In this document: positions 1-10,454 of the stretch, in pieces | Position numbering within the stretch: position 1 is the stretch's first letter | Layout: every line of letters starts with the position of its first letter | Source of the DNA: Prochlorococcus sp. AG-321-E21 | GTDB taxonomy: Bacteria; Cyanobacteriota; Cyanobacteriia; PCC-6307; Cyanobiaceae | Assembly: GCA_003283415.1 (NCBI GenBank) | Contig: QBXH01000001.1 | Location: 62,001 to 126,000, forward strand | Direction: 5' to 3' | Length of the DNA: 64,000 nt | Program-made: the position numbers and the translations under genes | The notes under the pieces: generated by a model | Seen by the model: only the letters and a program-made list of their open reading frames with translations | What the model was told of the DNA's origin: nothing | Database searches by the model: none

Positions 1-1874
1 TTCCTAATACCTTTATGAGGTTCAAATTCTAGGAGTTCCCATTGAAGATCGTCCCAAACATTCCATTCTTGTCTCTGACCAAATTCCATTCCCATAAAAA
101 TTGTTTTTTTACCAGGATGTGTCCACATATAAGTTAATAGAGCTCTTGTATTAGCAAATTTTTTCCAATCATCTCCGGGCATTTTATGTAAAAGATGACT
201 TTTTCCATGAACAACTTCATCATGGCTAAGGGCAAGCATGAAATTTTCGGTGTAATTATAAGTTATTGAAAAGGTCACACTATTTTGATGGAATTGTCTA
301 AACCAAGGATCTATTTCAAAGTAATCGAGCATATCATGCATCCACCCCATGTTCCATTTTAAATTGAAACCTAGTCCTCCTACATTTGTGGGCTCGGTAA
401 CCATTGGCCAAGTTGTGGATTCTTCAGCTATAGATAAAGCTCCAGGGAAATGTTGAAAAAGGACATGGTTTGCTTGCTGGAGAAATTTCACAGCTTCTAA
501 ATTTTCGTTACCACCATTTTCATTTGGAATCCACTCTCCATTTGGACGTAAATAGTCTCTGTATAACATAGAAGCTACAGCATCTACTCTTATCCCATCA
601 ATATGGAATTCCTCAAACCAATAAACAAGATTTGCTACTAGAAAATTCCTTACTTCATTTCTACTGTAATTGAATATTAAAGTACCCCATTCTTTGTGCT
701 CTCCAATGCGAGGATCACCATGCTCATAAAGATGACAGCCATCAAAGAAAGCTAAACCGTGTTTATCTTTTGGGAAATGACCAGGAACCCAGTCGAGAAT
801 AACACCTATACCTTCTTCATGACATCTATTTATAAATTCTTTGAATTCATTGGGAGTGCCATATCTACTTGTTGGAGCGTACCAACCTGTAACTTGATAT
901 CCCCAGGAACCATCGAAAGGATGTTCTGAAATAGGCATTAATTCGATATGAGTAAAACCTCTCTCTTTTACATAAGGGATAAGCTTTTCTGTTAACTCTG
1001 GATAAGTTAAAAATCTTGAACCAGGTTTTAAATCTGCCGCAGGAACAGGAGCTCTTTGTAGCCCATTTCTTTCTACATATTTATTTTCTATTGAATCATG
1101 AATCCAACTCCCTAAATGCATTTCATAAACAGAAATGGGTTTATTAATTTGACTAGATGCATCTCTATCTTTTATCCAAGAACTATCTTCCCAATTGAAA
1201 TTATTTAGTTTTGATATTATTGAGCCATTTTGTGGTCTGATTTCATGAAGGAACCCATATGGATCCGCTTTTTCATAAATATGCCCTTCTTGTGTTCTTA
1301 TTTCATATTTATAAGCATCCCCTTCTTTCATCATTGGCATAAACAATTCCCAAATACCACCAAGCCTTTTTTGCATAGGATGATGCCTACCGTCCCAAGA
1401 ATTTATATCTCCAATTATTGAGATTGATTTTGCATTTGGTGCCCAAATACAGAAAATTACACCTTTTTGATCTATATCTTCCAGGATATGTGCCCCCATT
1501 TTCTTCCAAATATGATGGTGATTACCCTCAGCAAAAAGGTGTCTATCGACCTCACCCATCCATTCTTCCTTAAAAGCCCATGGATCTTGCTGTGAATGAG
1601 AAACTCCTCCTCTTGATACGTTTACTTGATAATTATTTTTCGGATCTTCAGGAAGTGTTACTTCAAATAGCCATTTATGATTTGAGGTAGTTGTTTTATA
1701 AGTTTTATCTTTAAAAGTTATGTATACTTCATCTGCCTCTGGCATCCATACTCTTACAATCCATTGCCAATTTAAGAAATGGGGGCCTAAAATATTTAAT
1801 GGATTATCATTGCAACAATTTTCGAGGTTGAAAGCTTCTGATTTAATCCAGTCTGCTTGAATAGTTTCTTTCAT
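1..1874 (-). CDS. glgB: 1,4-alpha-glucan branching enzyme, partial (C-terminus beyond window)
   Basis: Branching enzyme creates alpha-1,6 branches in glycogen and works after glycogen synthase, whose gene glgA is also in this window. The frame opens with ATG at 1874 and stays open to the left edge, giving 624 codons of a family usually about 730-760 residues long, so only the C-terminal beta domain is missing. An N-terminal CBM48-like region precedes a GH13 barrel. The nucleophile motif RVDAVAS has its Asp at residue 431, and the acid/base motif AEES has Glu 484/485. It is the last gene of a minus-strand run, 56 bp after the CocE-type hydrolase. Identity is secure from the catalytic motifs; the missing end cannot be judged. 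Confidence 0.95.
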   Translation of the reverse strand, partial: MKETIQADWIKSEAFNLENCCNDNPLNILGPHFLNWQWIVRVWMPEADEVYITFKDKTYKTTTSNHKWLFEVTLPEDPKNNYQVNVSRGGVSHSQQDPWAFKEEWMGEVDRHLFAEGNHHHIWKKMGAHILEDIDQKGVIFCIWAPNAKSISIIGDINSWDGRHHPMQKRLGGIWELFMPMMKEGDAYKYEIRTQEGHIYEKADPYGFLHEIRPQNGSIISKLNNFNWEDSSWIKDRDASSQINKPISVYEMHLGSWIHDSIENKYVERNGLQRAPVPAADLKPGSRFLTYPELTEKLIPYVKERGFTHIELMPISEHPFDGSWGYQVTGWYAPTSRYGTPNEFKEFINRCHEEGIGVILDWVPGHFPKDKHGLAFFDGCHLYEHGDPRIGEHKEWGTLIFNYSRNEVRNFLVANLVYWFEEFHIDGIRVDAVASMLYRDYLRPNGEWIPNENGGNENLEAVKFLQQANHVLFQHFPGALSIAEESTTWPMVTEPTNVGGLGFNLKWNMGWMHDMLDYFEIDPWFRQFHQNSVTFSITYNYTENFMLALSHDEVVHGKSHLLHKMPGDDWKKFANTRALLTYMWTHPGKKTIFMGMEFGQRQEWNVWDDLQWELLEFEPHKGIR

Positions 1875-1930
1875 GACTGGTAGCTGTTAAGAAATTAGTT
1901 TATCAAATCATCAACCAATAAAAAATAAAT

Positions 1931-3508
1931 TCAATTAAAAAATGGATTCATTTTCATAAATGTTTTATCAAGTTCAAAACTCAAAGTTATGATCTTGTGA
2001 TTAATTGTTGGAGCTCCAAGATTATCGTCTCCAAATCCTGAATTAACCCCGATAGCTGGGTATGCAGCAGCTGATATGGACAACCTAAGTTTTGTACCCC
2101 TTTTAAGCAAAATATTGGTTGGATGCATTCTGATTTTACACTTACATTCTTCCTTTCTTTTTGAGTTCTTAACTCTTAAAAATCCAGTTGAAAATTGATT
2201 AACGGTTTTTTCGTGTTCATTAATTTGAGATAAAGCAAGACAAATGTCAAAACTTGTCTGATCACTTTTTACAGAAGTTTCAAGTAATGGTATGCCTGAT
2301 AGCTGAAGATCTTCCTCGAAGGAATTGGTTTGAAAAACGCCGACATCTAATCTTTTATCAAAAAAATATCTATCAAATATCCCAGGATTTGGTCCCAAAT
2401 GCCCCCCTTCACTTTGAAATGGCCTCCAGGGATCATGAACAATTGAAAACCAGCCTGACCCTTTTGAATTTAATAAAAGACTCCCGTCAATAATTTCGAC
2501 ATTTGCTTCTCCATTACTTTTAAGAGCAAACTTGTATTCAGGAACCTTATCCTTTTCAATTACATCCCATTTTTTTAATGAAAGATTCCATATCTTTCTA
2601 TGTTTAAAAGAATTAGTTTTATTAACTTCTTCTCCACTTTTTAGATGAGTATCAAAAAAATCCAATAAAGTTTTTTGTGATCCTTCCCACCAATTAAGGT
2701 GAGTAGCATTTCCAATAATTATATCAGGATTTCCTCCTGCAGCTTTTGATTTTTTATAAAGGTCAAACGCACCTCCTAAATGAGGATCCCAAAGACCACC
2801 AATAATTAACATTGGTTTCTTTAACCATGATGAAATTAGCTTTATCTCTAGAAAATCATTATTGTTGTTTAAATTTTTAAGCCATTCAAGTACGAAGTTA
2901 TTAGGATCGTATTTTTTTAAAAGATCTAATCCTTTTCTTAAATAACTTTTATTTTCCAGTGCTGATATTATTTCTTCCCATCCTAAAGAATTATTTTCTC
3001 TTCTCATTTTTAAGGCAGCTATTTGTAATCCCCAAGCAATATTATTATTCCACCAAAAAGCACCGCCATCTGAACTCCAATGATTTTTAAAATCTATTCC
3101 AGTCATTGCAGGCGATAAACAATCGGGAGGCTTTGAATCTTTTGTTCCTGTAAGTTGAGTTAATCCTTGATATGAAAAGCCATATAAGCCAAGTTTTCCA
3201 TTGCATTCTTTTAGAGACCTTACCCATTCGTGCGTTTCTGATGTGTCACTAGGCTCCTGATGAAAACCTTTGAATATTCCACCTGATGAACCCTGACCTC
3301 TAACGTCTTGAATAACTACTATGTAACCTTTTGAAGCCCACCATTCAGGATGAGAATAAGTAATTGTTGAAGCTATTTCCCTTCCATATGGTTGCCTCAT
3401 TAATAACGCGGGCCAAGAACCTTTCTCTTTAGGTGTCCAAATTCTTGATACTAGTTCAACACCGTCATTTAACCTTAAAGATTTATCAAACCATTTTATT
3501 TCCCGCAT
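1931..3508 (-). CDS. CocE/NonD family (S15-type) alpha/beta hydrolase
   Basis: A 525-residue serine hydrolase of the X-Pro dipeptidyl-peptidase/cocaine esterase superfamily. The visible catalytic triad is Ser112 in GFSYQG, Asp241 in GGLWDPH and His270 in NATHLNWW. The C-terminal part, from about residue 330, matches the jelly-roll domain of the family and contains the conserved GTKLRLSISAAAYP stretch. There is no signal peptide, so it is probably cytoplasmic. The natural substrate (acyl ester or peptide) cannot be told from sequence. It lies 8 bp after a small secreted protein gene and 56 bp before glgB on the same strand, so it is probably co-transcribed. The family call is firm; the function is open. 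Confidence 0.88.
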   Translation of the reverse strand: MREIKWFDKSLRLNDGVELVSRIWTPKEKGSWPALLMRQPYGREIASTITYSHPEWWASKGYIVVIQDVRGQGSSGGIFKGFHQEPSDTSETHEWVRSLKECNGKLGLYGFSYQGLTQLTGTKDSKPPDCLSPAMTGIDFKNHWSSDGGAFWWNNNIAWGLQIAALKMRRENNSLGWEEIISALENKSYLRKGLDLLKKYDPNNFVLEWLKNLNNNNDFLEIKLISSWLKKPMLIIGGLWDPHLGGAFDLYKKSKAAGGNPDIIIGNATHLNWWEGSQKTLLDFFDTHLKSGEEVNKTNSFKHRKIWNLSLKKWDVIEKDKVPEYKFALKSNGEANVEIIDGSLLLNSKGSGWFSIVHDPWRPFQSEGGHLGPNPGIFDRYFFDKRLDVGVFQTNSFEEDLQLSGIPLLETSVKSDQTSFDICLALSQINEHEKTVNQFSTGFLRVKNSKRKEECKCKIRMHPTNILLKRGTKLRLSISAAAYPAIGVNSGFGDDNLGAPTINHKIITLSFELDKTFMKMNPFFN

Positions 3509-3516
3509 TTAAATCT

Positions 3517-3783
3517 TTAAATAACCTGAGGACAATGTAGCCCAATTACATAAATAGATAGAATTTCAGCATTAATTGGATTTAAGTTATTTTTTTTTGA
3601 GACAAATTCTATAGCTTTATCTGAAGTCGCTGAAATACCGTTTGAATTTAATTCTTTGAATTTATTACACATCTTAATAGCATCGGCAGGATTTTTTTTG
3701 ACGCTTTCCAAAAGATTTGATTGACTTGAAACAGGATTTATAGATACAACTAATAGAAATAAAAATAAAAAAAAGTTAGTCAT
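3517..3783 (-). CDS. Small secreted protein with two cysteines
   Basis: An 88-residue protein of unknown function. Residues 1 to about 20 form a typical signal peptide (short start, a Phe/Leu/Val core, then PVSSQS as a plausible cleavage region), so the mature protein of about 68 residues should be periplasmic. Cys39 and Cys84 are the only cysteines and could form a disulphide. ATG start. It sits 8 bp upstream of the CocE-type hydrolase on the same strand, suggesting one transcript. I do not recognise a named family. Support as a real gene comes from the clean signal peptide and the tight spacing. Confidence 0.7.
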   Translation of the reverse strand: MTNFFLFLFLLVVSINPVSSQSNLLESVKKNPADAIKMCNKFKELNSNGISATSDKAIEFVSKKNNLNPINAEILSIYVIGLHCPQVI

Positions 3784-3836
3784 TTATTTATAATCTTTTT
3801 TAAATTCTACATTAAAAAAATCTTTTAACCAAGACT

Positions 3837-4244
3837 TTAAATGGATTTACAGATTTGATTAGCTTTCTTTATCAATTCTTTTAGAGTGGATAAAGTTATA
3901 TTTGTTTGAGTTTTAGTTCTAAGACTTCTCTCGAGTCTTCCAATTCTCTCTTTGAGATCATATGGGTTTGAATTTGAAAGAGATTTAATTGACCCAATAC
4001 CGCAATGCAATAACAAATAAGATTCATATGGAGTTATTGAAAGATTACTTTTAAAATTAGCAATTGCTCTGATTTTCTTTAAATTATTTAAACTACATAA
4101 AGCATCTAATTTTTGTATATTATTTAATTCAGAATCACTTAGCTGACTTAATTTTTTAAAATCGTTTAGTTTATTTTTAATTAAAAAATATTTTTCATGT
4201 CTGAAATTTTCAGGTAAAACTTCTAAAAATTTTTCTTCTATCAT
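3837..4244 (-). CDS. DUF4332-like helix-hairpin-helix protein
   Basis: A 135-residue, mostly helical protein. Residues 60-110 contain a pattern like the helix-hairpin-helix repeats of DUF4332: LLHCGIGSIKSLSNSNPYDL followed by a basic helix. The first half shows a similar weaker pattern (FKKLSQLSDSELNNIQ), suggesting two repeats. HhH proteins often bind DNA or act as protein scaffolds, but no function is assigned to this group. It starts with ATG at 4244, 8 bp after the stop of the Ycf51-like gene, and is probably co-transcribed with it. The family is inferred by pattern, with moderate confidence. Confidence 0.6.
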   Translation of the reverse strand: MIEEKFLEVLPENFRHEKYFLIKNKLNDFKKLSQLSDSELNNIQKLDALCSLNNLKKIRAIANFKSNLSITPYESYLLLHCGIGSIKSLSNSNPYDLKERIGRLERSLRTKTQTNITLSTLKELIKKANQICKSI

Positions 4245-4252
4245 TTATTCAA

Positions 4253-4696
4253 TTAATTCATTGCAAAGCTTTTTTCAATTTCTCCAATAATTACAGGTTT
4301 ACTAACGTCATTAGAGATCTTTTCAAGTTTCCTAATTATAATTTTCACTTTTGACCCTGATCTACTGCCTCTTTTTAGATTTTCTGATAATTGTTTTAAA
4401 GTGGGCTCAATAGCTTCTGCTGGAAATTCATTGTCAGCTTTTGTAACAATTAAATCAAATCCATTATCATAAACAATTGGAACATATTTAGCTCCATCTA
4501 TTTTTATATTTTCTATATAGCTTTGTATAAAAGCCCAACTGCTTAAAGAGAGTAATAATGAAAATATAGTAGCACCTGTAATTCTAAATTTAAATCCAAA
4601 ATTAAAAATAAATGCAATCAAAGTACCAAGAAAAAGAACTATTCCCAAAAGTCCAAATATTTTAGGTGTATTCTCTAATAGTTCAAAAAAAGACAT
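4253..4696 (-). CDS. Ycf51-like protein (DUF2518)
   Basis: A 147-residue membrane protein resembling the cyanobacterial and algal-plastid Ycf51/DUF2518 family, whose function is unknown. Two membrane spans at about residues 12-33 and 39-58 are followed by a soluble domain of about 85 residues that carries a basic patch (KRGSRSGSKVK) and ends in an EIEKSF-like tail. It heads the minus-strand group that includes the DUF4332-like protein, the secreted protein and the hydrolase, and is divergent from the TamB-like gene 64 bp away. The call is by recall of the family pattern. Confidence 0.65.
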   Translation of the reverse strand: MSFFELLENTPKIFGLLGIVLFLGTLIAFIFNFGFKFRITGATIFSLLLSLSSWAFIQSYIENIKIDGAKYVPIVYDNGFDLIVTKADNEFPAEAIEPTLKQLSENLKRGSRSGSKVKIIIRKLEKISNDVSKPVIIGEIEKSFAMN

Positions 4697-4760
4697 TTAG
4701 TGGCTTTGACCTCATTAATTTCTTATATTTTGTAAGCCTACTCTACTTTGGGATTCTAAC

Positions 4761-7700
4761 TTGAAAAAAATTAGATCTCTAAATTTTAATAAAAAACTTT
4801 TTTTCTTAGGGACTGTTTTGTCAATAAGTTTTGTAGGAACTTTGTTTTTAAATAAATTCCTTGAAGATTTCTATAGGAATAATAAAATAGGATTAGAAAA
4901 TAGGATAGAAAAATTTTTAAATAAAGAGTTAGATTTGGGGGATTATTCAGGTATTAGATTTCTTGGAATTTCTTTAAATAATCTAAAAATTATTGATAAA
5001 AAGAATTTAAATTCTGAAATCTCAGCGAAGAAAATCTATATAGGCATTATGCCAATTAGATCATTTTTAAATCAAAGATGGATTTTTAATATAAAGCCTG
5101 CAAAAACTAAAATTGAAATAAATAAAGATTTTTTCAAAAGAGAAGAATTTGATAATAATCAAAAAATTCTTATTAAAAATAAAGTTAAATATGATCTGAA
5201 TTTTAATTTTAAAGATGCCGCAAATTTTAAATTAAATGATATTGGAATAGAAACTAAAGTAAAAGGAAAATTAATATTCAAATCAAAATTCAACCATTTT
5301 ATCGGAGACATTAAATTATTTGCTAAGGGTAAAGGTGATTTGAATTTAAAACTAAATACCAAATTAAATAAAGACTTTTTTAGGATCGAGATATTTTCGA
5401 GTGGAATTAATTTGAAGGGATCTGATTATAGTTTTGGGAATAGGAAATTTGCTTTGAAATCAGGAAAAATTAAATCTAATTTTAAATTTTATAAATCCTC
5501 TAAACAAACCTTTTGCAAAGGAAATCTTTCTTTAAATAACTTAAAGGTGAGGACTAATGGTTTAGTAGAGGATATAAGTAGCGATGCGATTAGGTTCTTA
5601 TGCCAAAAAAATAATGTTATTGCTGATACAAAAAATCTTAGTTATGGTACTTTGATCTCAGATCTTGATCTAAATATTCCTTTAAATCAAAATATTAATA
5701 GTATAAATTTAAAAGGAAATGTTGGATATTTAGATAGTTTGAATCCTGAAATACAATTATCAGGGAATATACCGTATTGGTTTGATAAAAGGGGTATAAA
5801 TTTTGGAAATATAAATTCAAGATTTATTCTTAATAGAACCCAATTATCTAATTTAAATATTTTCCGTACAAATAGGATCAGAGGTTTTATAACTGCAAAA
5901 GGCGAATTAAAAGGTGATATAAATAAACCGGATATTCAAATTAAATTCAATGTTGATTATCCTCATTACAAAGGTATAAGAATAAGAGAAATATGGGAGG
6001 GTGAAATCAAAAATCAAAATAATAAATATGTTGTAAATATGAATAATAGATATTCACCTGTGCCTTCTTTCCTTACCTTTGATTTTGATTCAAAGATTAA
6101 GTTAGAGAATATAACTTTTAGTAGGGTGTTTAATTCTAACAAAGGTAGTTTAAATCTAATTAAAGATGATGATAAGTATAGTTGGAACGCAAATAATTTT
6201 CCTCTAGATGAACTTGAATTGGCGACTAGTAATAATGACTTTGATAGAGTTAGCGGTATAATTAATGGCTCTGGCTTTATGTCTAGAGATCAAACTTATT
6301 CTTATGGTCGTTTAGCTTGGAGTTTGGGCAAATATAGGAATATAAAGTTTGCTAATTCATTATTTGATTTTACTTTAGATGATAAAACTTTTTATATTAA
6401 TTCATCTCTATATCCCATTGATGGTGGAATGATTAATCTGGTGTATGACTCTAACAAATATAATAATTTTAATATAAATTTTAATAATATTAGTACTAGT
6501 TGGACAATACTAACAGCAGTAGATATTTTAAATTTTGATAATAAAAAAGTTCTACCTAATAGTGATGCTAGAGCCTTGGATGATATAGAAATTGATAACA
6601 TAGAAAGTTCATTTAACGAAAAAATAATTTTTATAAATAATTTTTTAAATAATTCTAATTCTTTAGAAGATAAATTTAATTTAAAAAGATATTTAGGTAA
6701 ATTCAAAAGTAGATATGACGCAAATGTATCGATAGAAGGTAATAAAAAATCTAATTTTAGATTAAAAACTAAATTAAATGCATATCTTGATATTAAAAGC
6801 GAAAGTAAAAAAAGTTCTAAAGAAAAGTTTTCTCTAGATTTAGAAGGAGGCATTTTTACAGGAAAAGGTTTTTTAAATATTAATAAATTACCTTTAAAAT
6901 CTATAAATATCTTTCTAGATAAACCCCGAGATTTTGAAGGAAATTTGGATATTAATTTACTTTATAATCTAGATAAAAAATTCTTTGCGACTAATATTTC
7001 TTCGAATAATACATCTATTAACGATAGCCCTGTCATATTAGATATTGGAGAAGTCAAATATGACGATTCAATTTTTGATTTAGATTTATCTTTTTTATTG
7101 AATAATTCAAATACCCCAATTAATATTTCAGGTTCTATTCCTATTAATAAAAAGGATAAATTAGACTTGAGACTAAATGGTAATGGAAAGTTTATTGAAT
7201 TAGTCGATATATTTACTGATGATTATTTTACTTTTAAGAAAGGTGATGTAAATCTAAGAATGATAATAACAGGAACTTTCAATAAACCTATTGCTAATGG
7301 TTTTGTTTTTATCAAGGATTCTGAATTTGATATTTATAGTAATGTAATTAAAAATATAAATAGCACAATAATTTTTGATTTTGATCAAATAGAAATCAAA
7401 GGCCTAGAGGCTTCTGATGATTTTTCTGGAAATATTTTTATAAAGGGGGTGTTACCTTTTTATAGTAAAAGTAGTTTGAATGACAAAAACATTAGCTTAT
7501 TAACCAATAATTTTAATATTAAATCTAATAATGTTAACTTTCTCACTGACTCTAAAATAAATATCCGTGGATCTTTCAAAGAACCAATATTTAGTGGAAA
7601 CTTAGCACTAAATAATGGGTTTATTAATTTAAATAATGCTAATGAAAAAAATAATACAAAAAATAATGTTAAAGTAAGAAATTATGAAAGAAATTGGCCA

Positions 7701-8708
7701 GAACTATTTTGGAAAAAAGATAAAAATATTGAAATAATTTCTAATGAGACTATATTAAAATCTTTTCTTTTAGGAGAAAATTTCCCAAATTATCTTGAAA
7801 ATTTAAGTTTTAAAAATCTAAAATTAAAACTTGGTCCAGATTTTAGAATTCAATATGCACGGATAGTAAAGGCTTATTTAGATAGCAAGTTAGATTTAAA
7901 TTTTAATGGAAAAGTTGGAGAAGATTTAAATGCTAGAGGCCTTATTAATTTAAGTAAAGGTACAGCAAATTTATATACCACTCCATTCAAATTAGATAAA
8001 AATAAAGAAAATTATATTTTATTTGCCTCTAGAAGTGGCATTGTTCCTTTTATTAACTTTTCACTCACTAGTAAAGTTCCAGATTCAATAATACCAATTA
8101 GTGAAAATAATCAAGATCTCAATATTTCAAGTGGGTTAGATGCGAATGTTAGTTCAAGCGGTTTTGGAGCGGTTGGAATCGGTAATACAAGACTTATAAA
8201 AATCGAAGCATCATATGAAGGATTTCTAGATCAATTATCATTTGAGGATGAAAATAGAAAAATACAATTAAGAAGTACTCCAAGTTATAACAGATCTCAA
8301 ATTATTGGTTTAATTGGAGGTAACTCTGCAAATTTAATAAATAGAGCATTTATTTCTCAACTAAATACGGCAAATGCATTTAGCGAGAAATTGCAATTGT
8401 CCTTATATCCTGCCCTAATAGAAAATAATGAACAAATGAATAATGTTTTTTCTAAGGAAAACCTTGAAGTAAATGATACTGATGAATCATCTTCAAATAC
8501 TGTGTTGTCTACCCAAGCTTGGATTGCCGAAATAGGTCTTGATATTACTGATAGGGTTAACTTTGCTGTTCAAGCTACTCCAGATAGAGATGATTTACCC
8601 CCTTTAGGGATACTGACTTTACAAGCTAATCCAAACTTGGAATTATTAGGTTCTATGGATTCCGAGGGAGATTGGAAAAGCCAAGTTCAATTATTTTTCA
8701 GATATTAA
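4761..8708 (+). CDS. TamB/DUF490 family translocation and assembly module protein
   Basis: A 1315-residue protein with a single N-terminal membrane anchor (about residues 12-33) and a very long repetitive beta-rich region full of Asn, Lys, Ile and Phe. The C-terminal part (about 950-1315) matches DUF490 of TamB, including the closing segment in which outer-membrane-facing strands end in FFRY. TamB-like proteins (Tic236 in plastids) form a hydrophobic groove across the periplasm and help lipid transport or outer-membrane assembly with an Omp85 partner. No Omp85 gene is adjacent here. The only plausible start is TTG at 4761, right after an in-frame TAA. It is the first gene of a plus-strand run and divergent from the Ycf51-like gene. 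Confidence 0.88.
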   Translation: MKKIRSLNFNKKLFFLGTVLSISFVGTLFLNKFLEDFYRNNKIGLENRIEKFLNKELDLGDYSGIRFLGISLNNLKIIDKKNLNSEISAKKIYIGIMPIRSFLNQRWIFNIKPAKTKIEINKDFFKREEFDNNQKILIKNKVKYDLNFNFKDAANFKLNDIGIETKVKGKLIFKSKFNHFIGDIKLFAKGKGDLNLKLNTKLNKDFFRIEIFSSGINLKGSDYSFGNRKFALKSGKIKSNFKFYKSSKQTFCKGNLSLNNLKVRTNGLVEDISSDAIRFLCQKNNVIADTKNLSYGTLISDLDLNIPLNQNINSINLKGNVGYLDSLNPEIQLSGNIPYWFDKRGINFGNINSRFILNRTQLSNLNIFRTNRIRGFITAKGELKGDINKPDIQIKFNVDYPHYKGIRIREIWEGEIKNQNNKYVVNMNNRYSPVPSFLTFDFDSKIKLENITFSRVFNSNKGSLNLIKDDDKYSWNANNFPLDELELATSNNDFDRVSGIINGSGFMSRDQTYSYGRLAWSLGKYRNIKFANSLFDFTLDDKTFYINSSLYPIDGGMINLVYDSNKYNNFNINFNNISTSWTILTAVDILNFDNKKVLPNSDARALDDIEIDNIESSFNEKIIFINNFLNNSNSLEDKFNLKRYLGKFKSRYDANVSIEGNKKSNFRLKTKLNAYLDIKSESKKSSKEKFSLDLEGGIFTGKGFLNINKLPLKSINIFLDKPRDFEGNLDINLLYNLDKKFFATNISSNNTSINDSPVILDIGEVKYDDSIFDLDLSFLLNNSNTPINISGSIPINKKDKLDLRLNGNGKFIELVDIFTDDYFTFKKGDVNLRMIITGTFNKPIANGFVFIKDSEFDIYSNVIKNINSTIIFDFDQIEIKGLEASDDFSGNIFIKGVLPFYSKSSLNDKNISLLTNNFNIKSNNVNFLTDSKINIRGSFKEPIFSGNLALNNGFINLNNANEKNNTKNNVKVRNYERNWPELFWKKDKNIEIISNETILKSFLLGENFPNYLENLSFKNLKLKLGPDFRIQYARIVKAYLDSKLDLNFNGKVGEDLNARGLINLSKGTANLYTTPFKLDKNKENYILFASRSGIVPFINFSLTSKVPDSIIPISENNQDLNISSGLDANVSSSGFGAVGIGNTRLIKIEASYEGFLDQLSFEDENRKIQLRSTPSYNRSQIIGLIGGNSANLINRAFISQLNTANAFSEKLQLSLYPALIENNEQMNNVFSKENLEVNDTDESSSNTVLSTQAWIAEIGLDITDRVNFAVQATPDRDDLPPLGILTLQANPNLELLGSMDSEGDWKSQVQLFFRY

Positions 8709-8772
8709 TTCCTAAAATAAAAGTTTAAAGAATGCTTATTTTGAATTATTATTAGGTGAATTAAATTAAATT

Positions 8773-10089
8773 ATGACTGATATATTTAAAGTATCAACTC
8801 CTGATAATGAACTTTTAGAAAAAGCAAAGCAACTTCGTCTGGCTTCAATTAAAACAAGTCAAACCAACAATGATGATAGAATTGGAGCCTTGAACTTAAT
8901 GGCTTATTATTTAGAAAAAAACTCTAAAGAAATAATTGAGGCTAATATTGAAGATTATAAAAAAGCAGAAATTAAAGGGATTTCAAAGTCCTTACTTTCT
9001 AGATTAAAGCTATCAAAAGAAAAACTTAATTTAGGAATTGAAGGGGTAAGGCAAGTTGGTAATTTGATTGATCCAGTAGGTCAAATTCAAATAAAAAGGG
9101 AACTTTCTAAAGGTTTAATCCTTGAAAGAAAAACAGTACCTATAGGAGTATTAGGAGTGATTTTTGAATCAAGACCCGATGCTGTAATGCAAATAAGTTC
9201 TTTGGCGATTAGATCTGGGAATGGAGTAATGCTTAAAGGGGGAAGTGAAGCAAATTTAACTAATCTTGCAATAGTTTCTGCGCTTAAAAAGGGTTTACAA
9301 AATTCAAATCTTGATGAAAATGCAATATGTCTTCTGACAAGTAGAAAAGATAGTATGGCAATGTTGAATTTAGAAAAATATATAAATTTAATTATTCCAA
9401 GAGGAAGCAATGAACTCGTTAAATTTATACAGGAGAATACAGAAATTCCTGTTTTAGGTCATGCTGACGGAATTTGTCATTTGTATATAGATAATGAAGT
9501 AAATCTCGAGATAGCATTAAAAGTGGCTTTAGATAGTAAGATTCAATATCCAGCTGCATGTAATGCTGTTGAGACTCTTTTAATACATAAAGATAGAGCC
9601 TCTGAATTTTTAAAAAAGGCGATTCCAATGTTTAACTCTAAAGATGTTAAATTGATTGGAGATAAAAAATCTTTTCAACTGGGTGTACCTTTTGAAGCTA
9701 ATAATGAGGACTGGCAAACTGAATATTTAGATCTTATTCTTTCTATAAAAATTGTTGATGATTTAGAAGAAGCAATTGCTCATATACAAAAATTTAGTTC
9801 AAAACATACAGATGGAATAATTACTGAAAATATCAGTAATGCTAATAAATTTATGAGCGAGATAGATAGTTCAGGCGTTTTTCATAATTGCTCAACAAGA
9901 TTCGCAGATGGTTTTAGATATGGTTTTGGAGCAGAAGTTGGAATATCCACACAGACATTGCCCCCAAGGGGGCCAGTAGGACTGGAGGGGCTAGTAACTT
10001 ATAAGTATTTTTTAAGAGGCGAAGGCCATATTGTTGATGATTTTTCATCTGGAAAATTAATATATTCACATAAAGATTTTAAATCTTAG
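8773..10089 (+). CDS. proA: Gamma-glutamyl phosphate reductase
   Basis: ProA reduces gamma-glutamyl phosphate to glutamate semialdehyde with NADPH, the second step of proline synthesis. The protein is 438 residues, the normal size. The aldehyde-dehydrogenase-fold catalytic Cys263 lies in YPAACNAVETLL. The FESRPDAVMQ and SGNGVMLKGGSEA segments of the nucleotide-binding domain and the C-terminal FGAEVGISTQ motif are all present. ATG start. It is followed 2 bp later by folB, so the two are probably on one transcript although their pathways are unrelated. No proB lies in the window. Nothing is unusual in the sequence. Confidence 0.97.
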   Translation: MTDIFKVSTPDNELLEKAKQLRLASIKTSQTNNDDRIGALNLMAYYLEKNSKEIIEANIEDYKKAEIKGISKSLLSRLKLSKEKLNLGIEGVRQVGNLIDPVGQIQIKRELSKGLILERKTVPIGVLGVIFESRPDAVMQISSLAIRSGNGVMLKGGSEANLTNLAIVSALKKGLQNSNLDENAICLLTSRKDSMAMLNLEKYINLIIPRGSNELVKFIQENTEIPVLGHADGICHLYIDNEVNLEIALKVALDSKIQYPAACNAVETLLIHKDRASEFLKKAIPMFNSKDVKLIGDKKSFQLGVPFEANNEDWQTEYLDLILSIKIVDDLEEAIAHIQKFSSKHTDGIITENISNANKFMSEIDSSGVFHNCSTRFADGFRYGFGAEVGISTQTLPPRGPVGLEGLVTYKYFLRGEGHIVDDFSSGKLIYSHKDFKS

Positions 10090-10091
10090 AA

Positions 10092-10454
10092 ATGGAAACA
10101 TATTTAAAAATTAAGGATATTAAACTTTGGGCAAGAGTTGGTGTTTTAGAAGAAGAGAGGGATTTAGGCCAACTTTTTAGTTTAGATGTTTTTTTATGGG
10201 CTGATTTTGAAAATTGTACTCAAAATGATGATATTGAAGGTACAGTTGATTACTCGAAATTAGTTGAAATTTTAAAATATCAATCTAAGAAAATATGTTG
10301 CTTTACGATTGAGAAATATTCAAATGAAATTTTAAGAATTATTGATGAAGAGTTTCAACTTAACCGAATTAAAATTATATTAACGAAATGCCAACCTCCA
10401 ATTATTGGCTTTGATGGAGAGGTCTCAATAGTAAGAGTTTTTGAAAATAATTAA
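10092..10454 (+). CDS. folB: Dihydroneopterin aldolase
   Basis: FolB converts 7,8-dihydroneopterin to 6-hydroxymethyl-dihydropterin and glycolaldehyde in folate synthesis. The 120-residue length is standard. Family signatures visible are ARVGVLEEERDLGQ near the N-terminus, the DIEGTVDYSKL segment, TIEKYSNEIL in the middle, and the catalytic-Lys region TKCQPPI near the C-terminus. The gene starts 2 bp after proA and its stop codon overlaps the next start by one base (TAATG), so translational coupling with the downstream lipase-like gene is likely. Confidence 0.93.
   Translation: METYLKIKDIKLWARVGVLEEERDLGQLFSLDVFLWADFENCTQNDDIEGTVDYSKLVEILKYQSKKICCFTIEKYSNEILRIIDEEFQLNRIKIILTKCQPPIIGFDGEVSIVRVFENN

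Noticed and set aside
1230..1421. Plus-strand frame of 63 codons within glgB
   Set aside because: Antisense shadow of conserved glgB coding sequence.
6392..6853. Minus-strand frame of 153 codons inside the TamB-like gene
   Set aside because: Antisense shadow with Leu/Ser-rich low-complexity product, no start context or family match.
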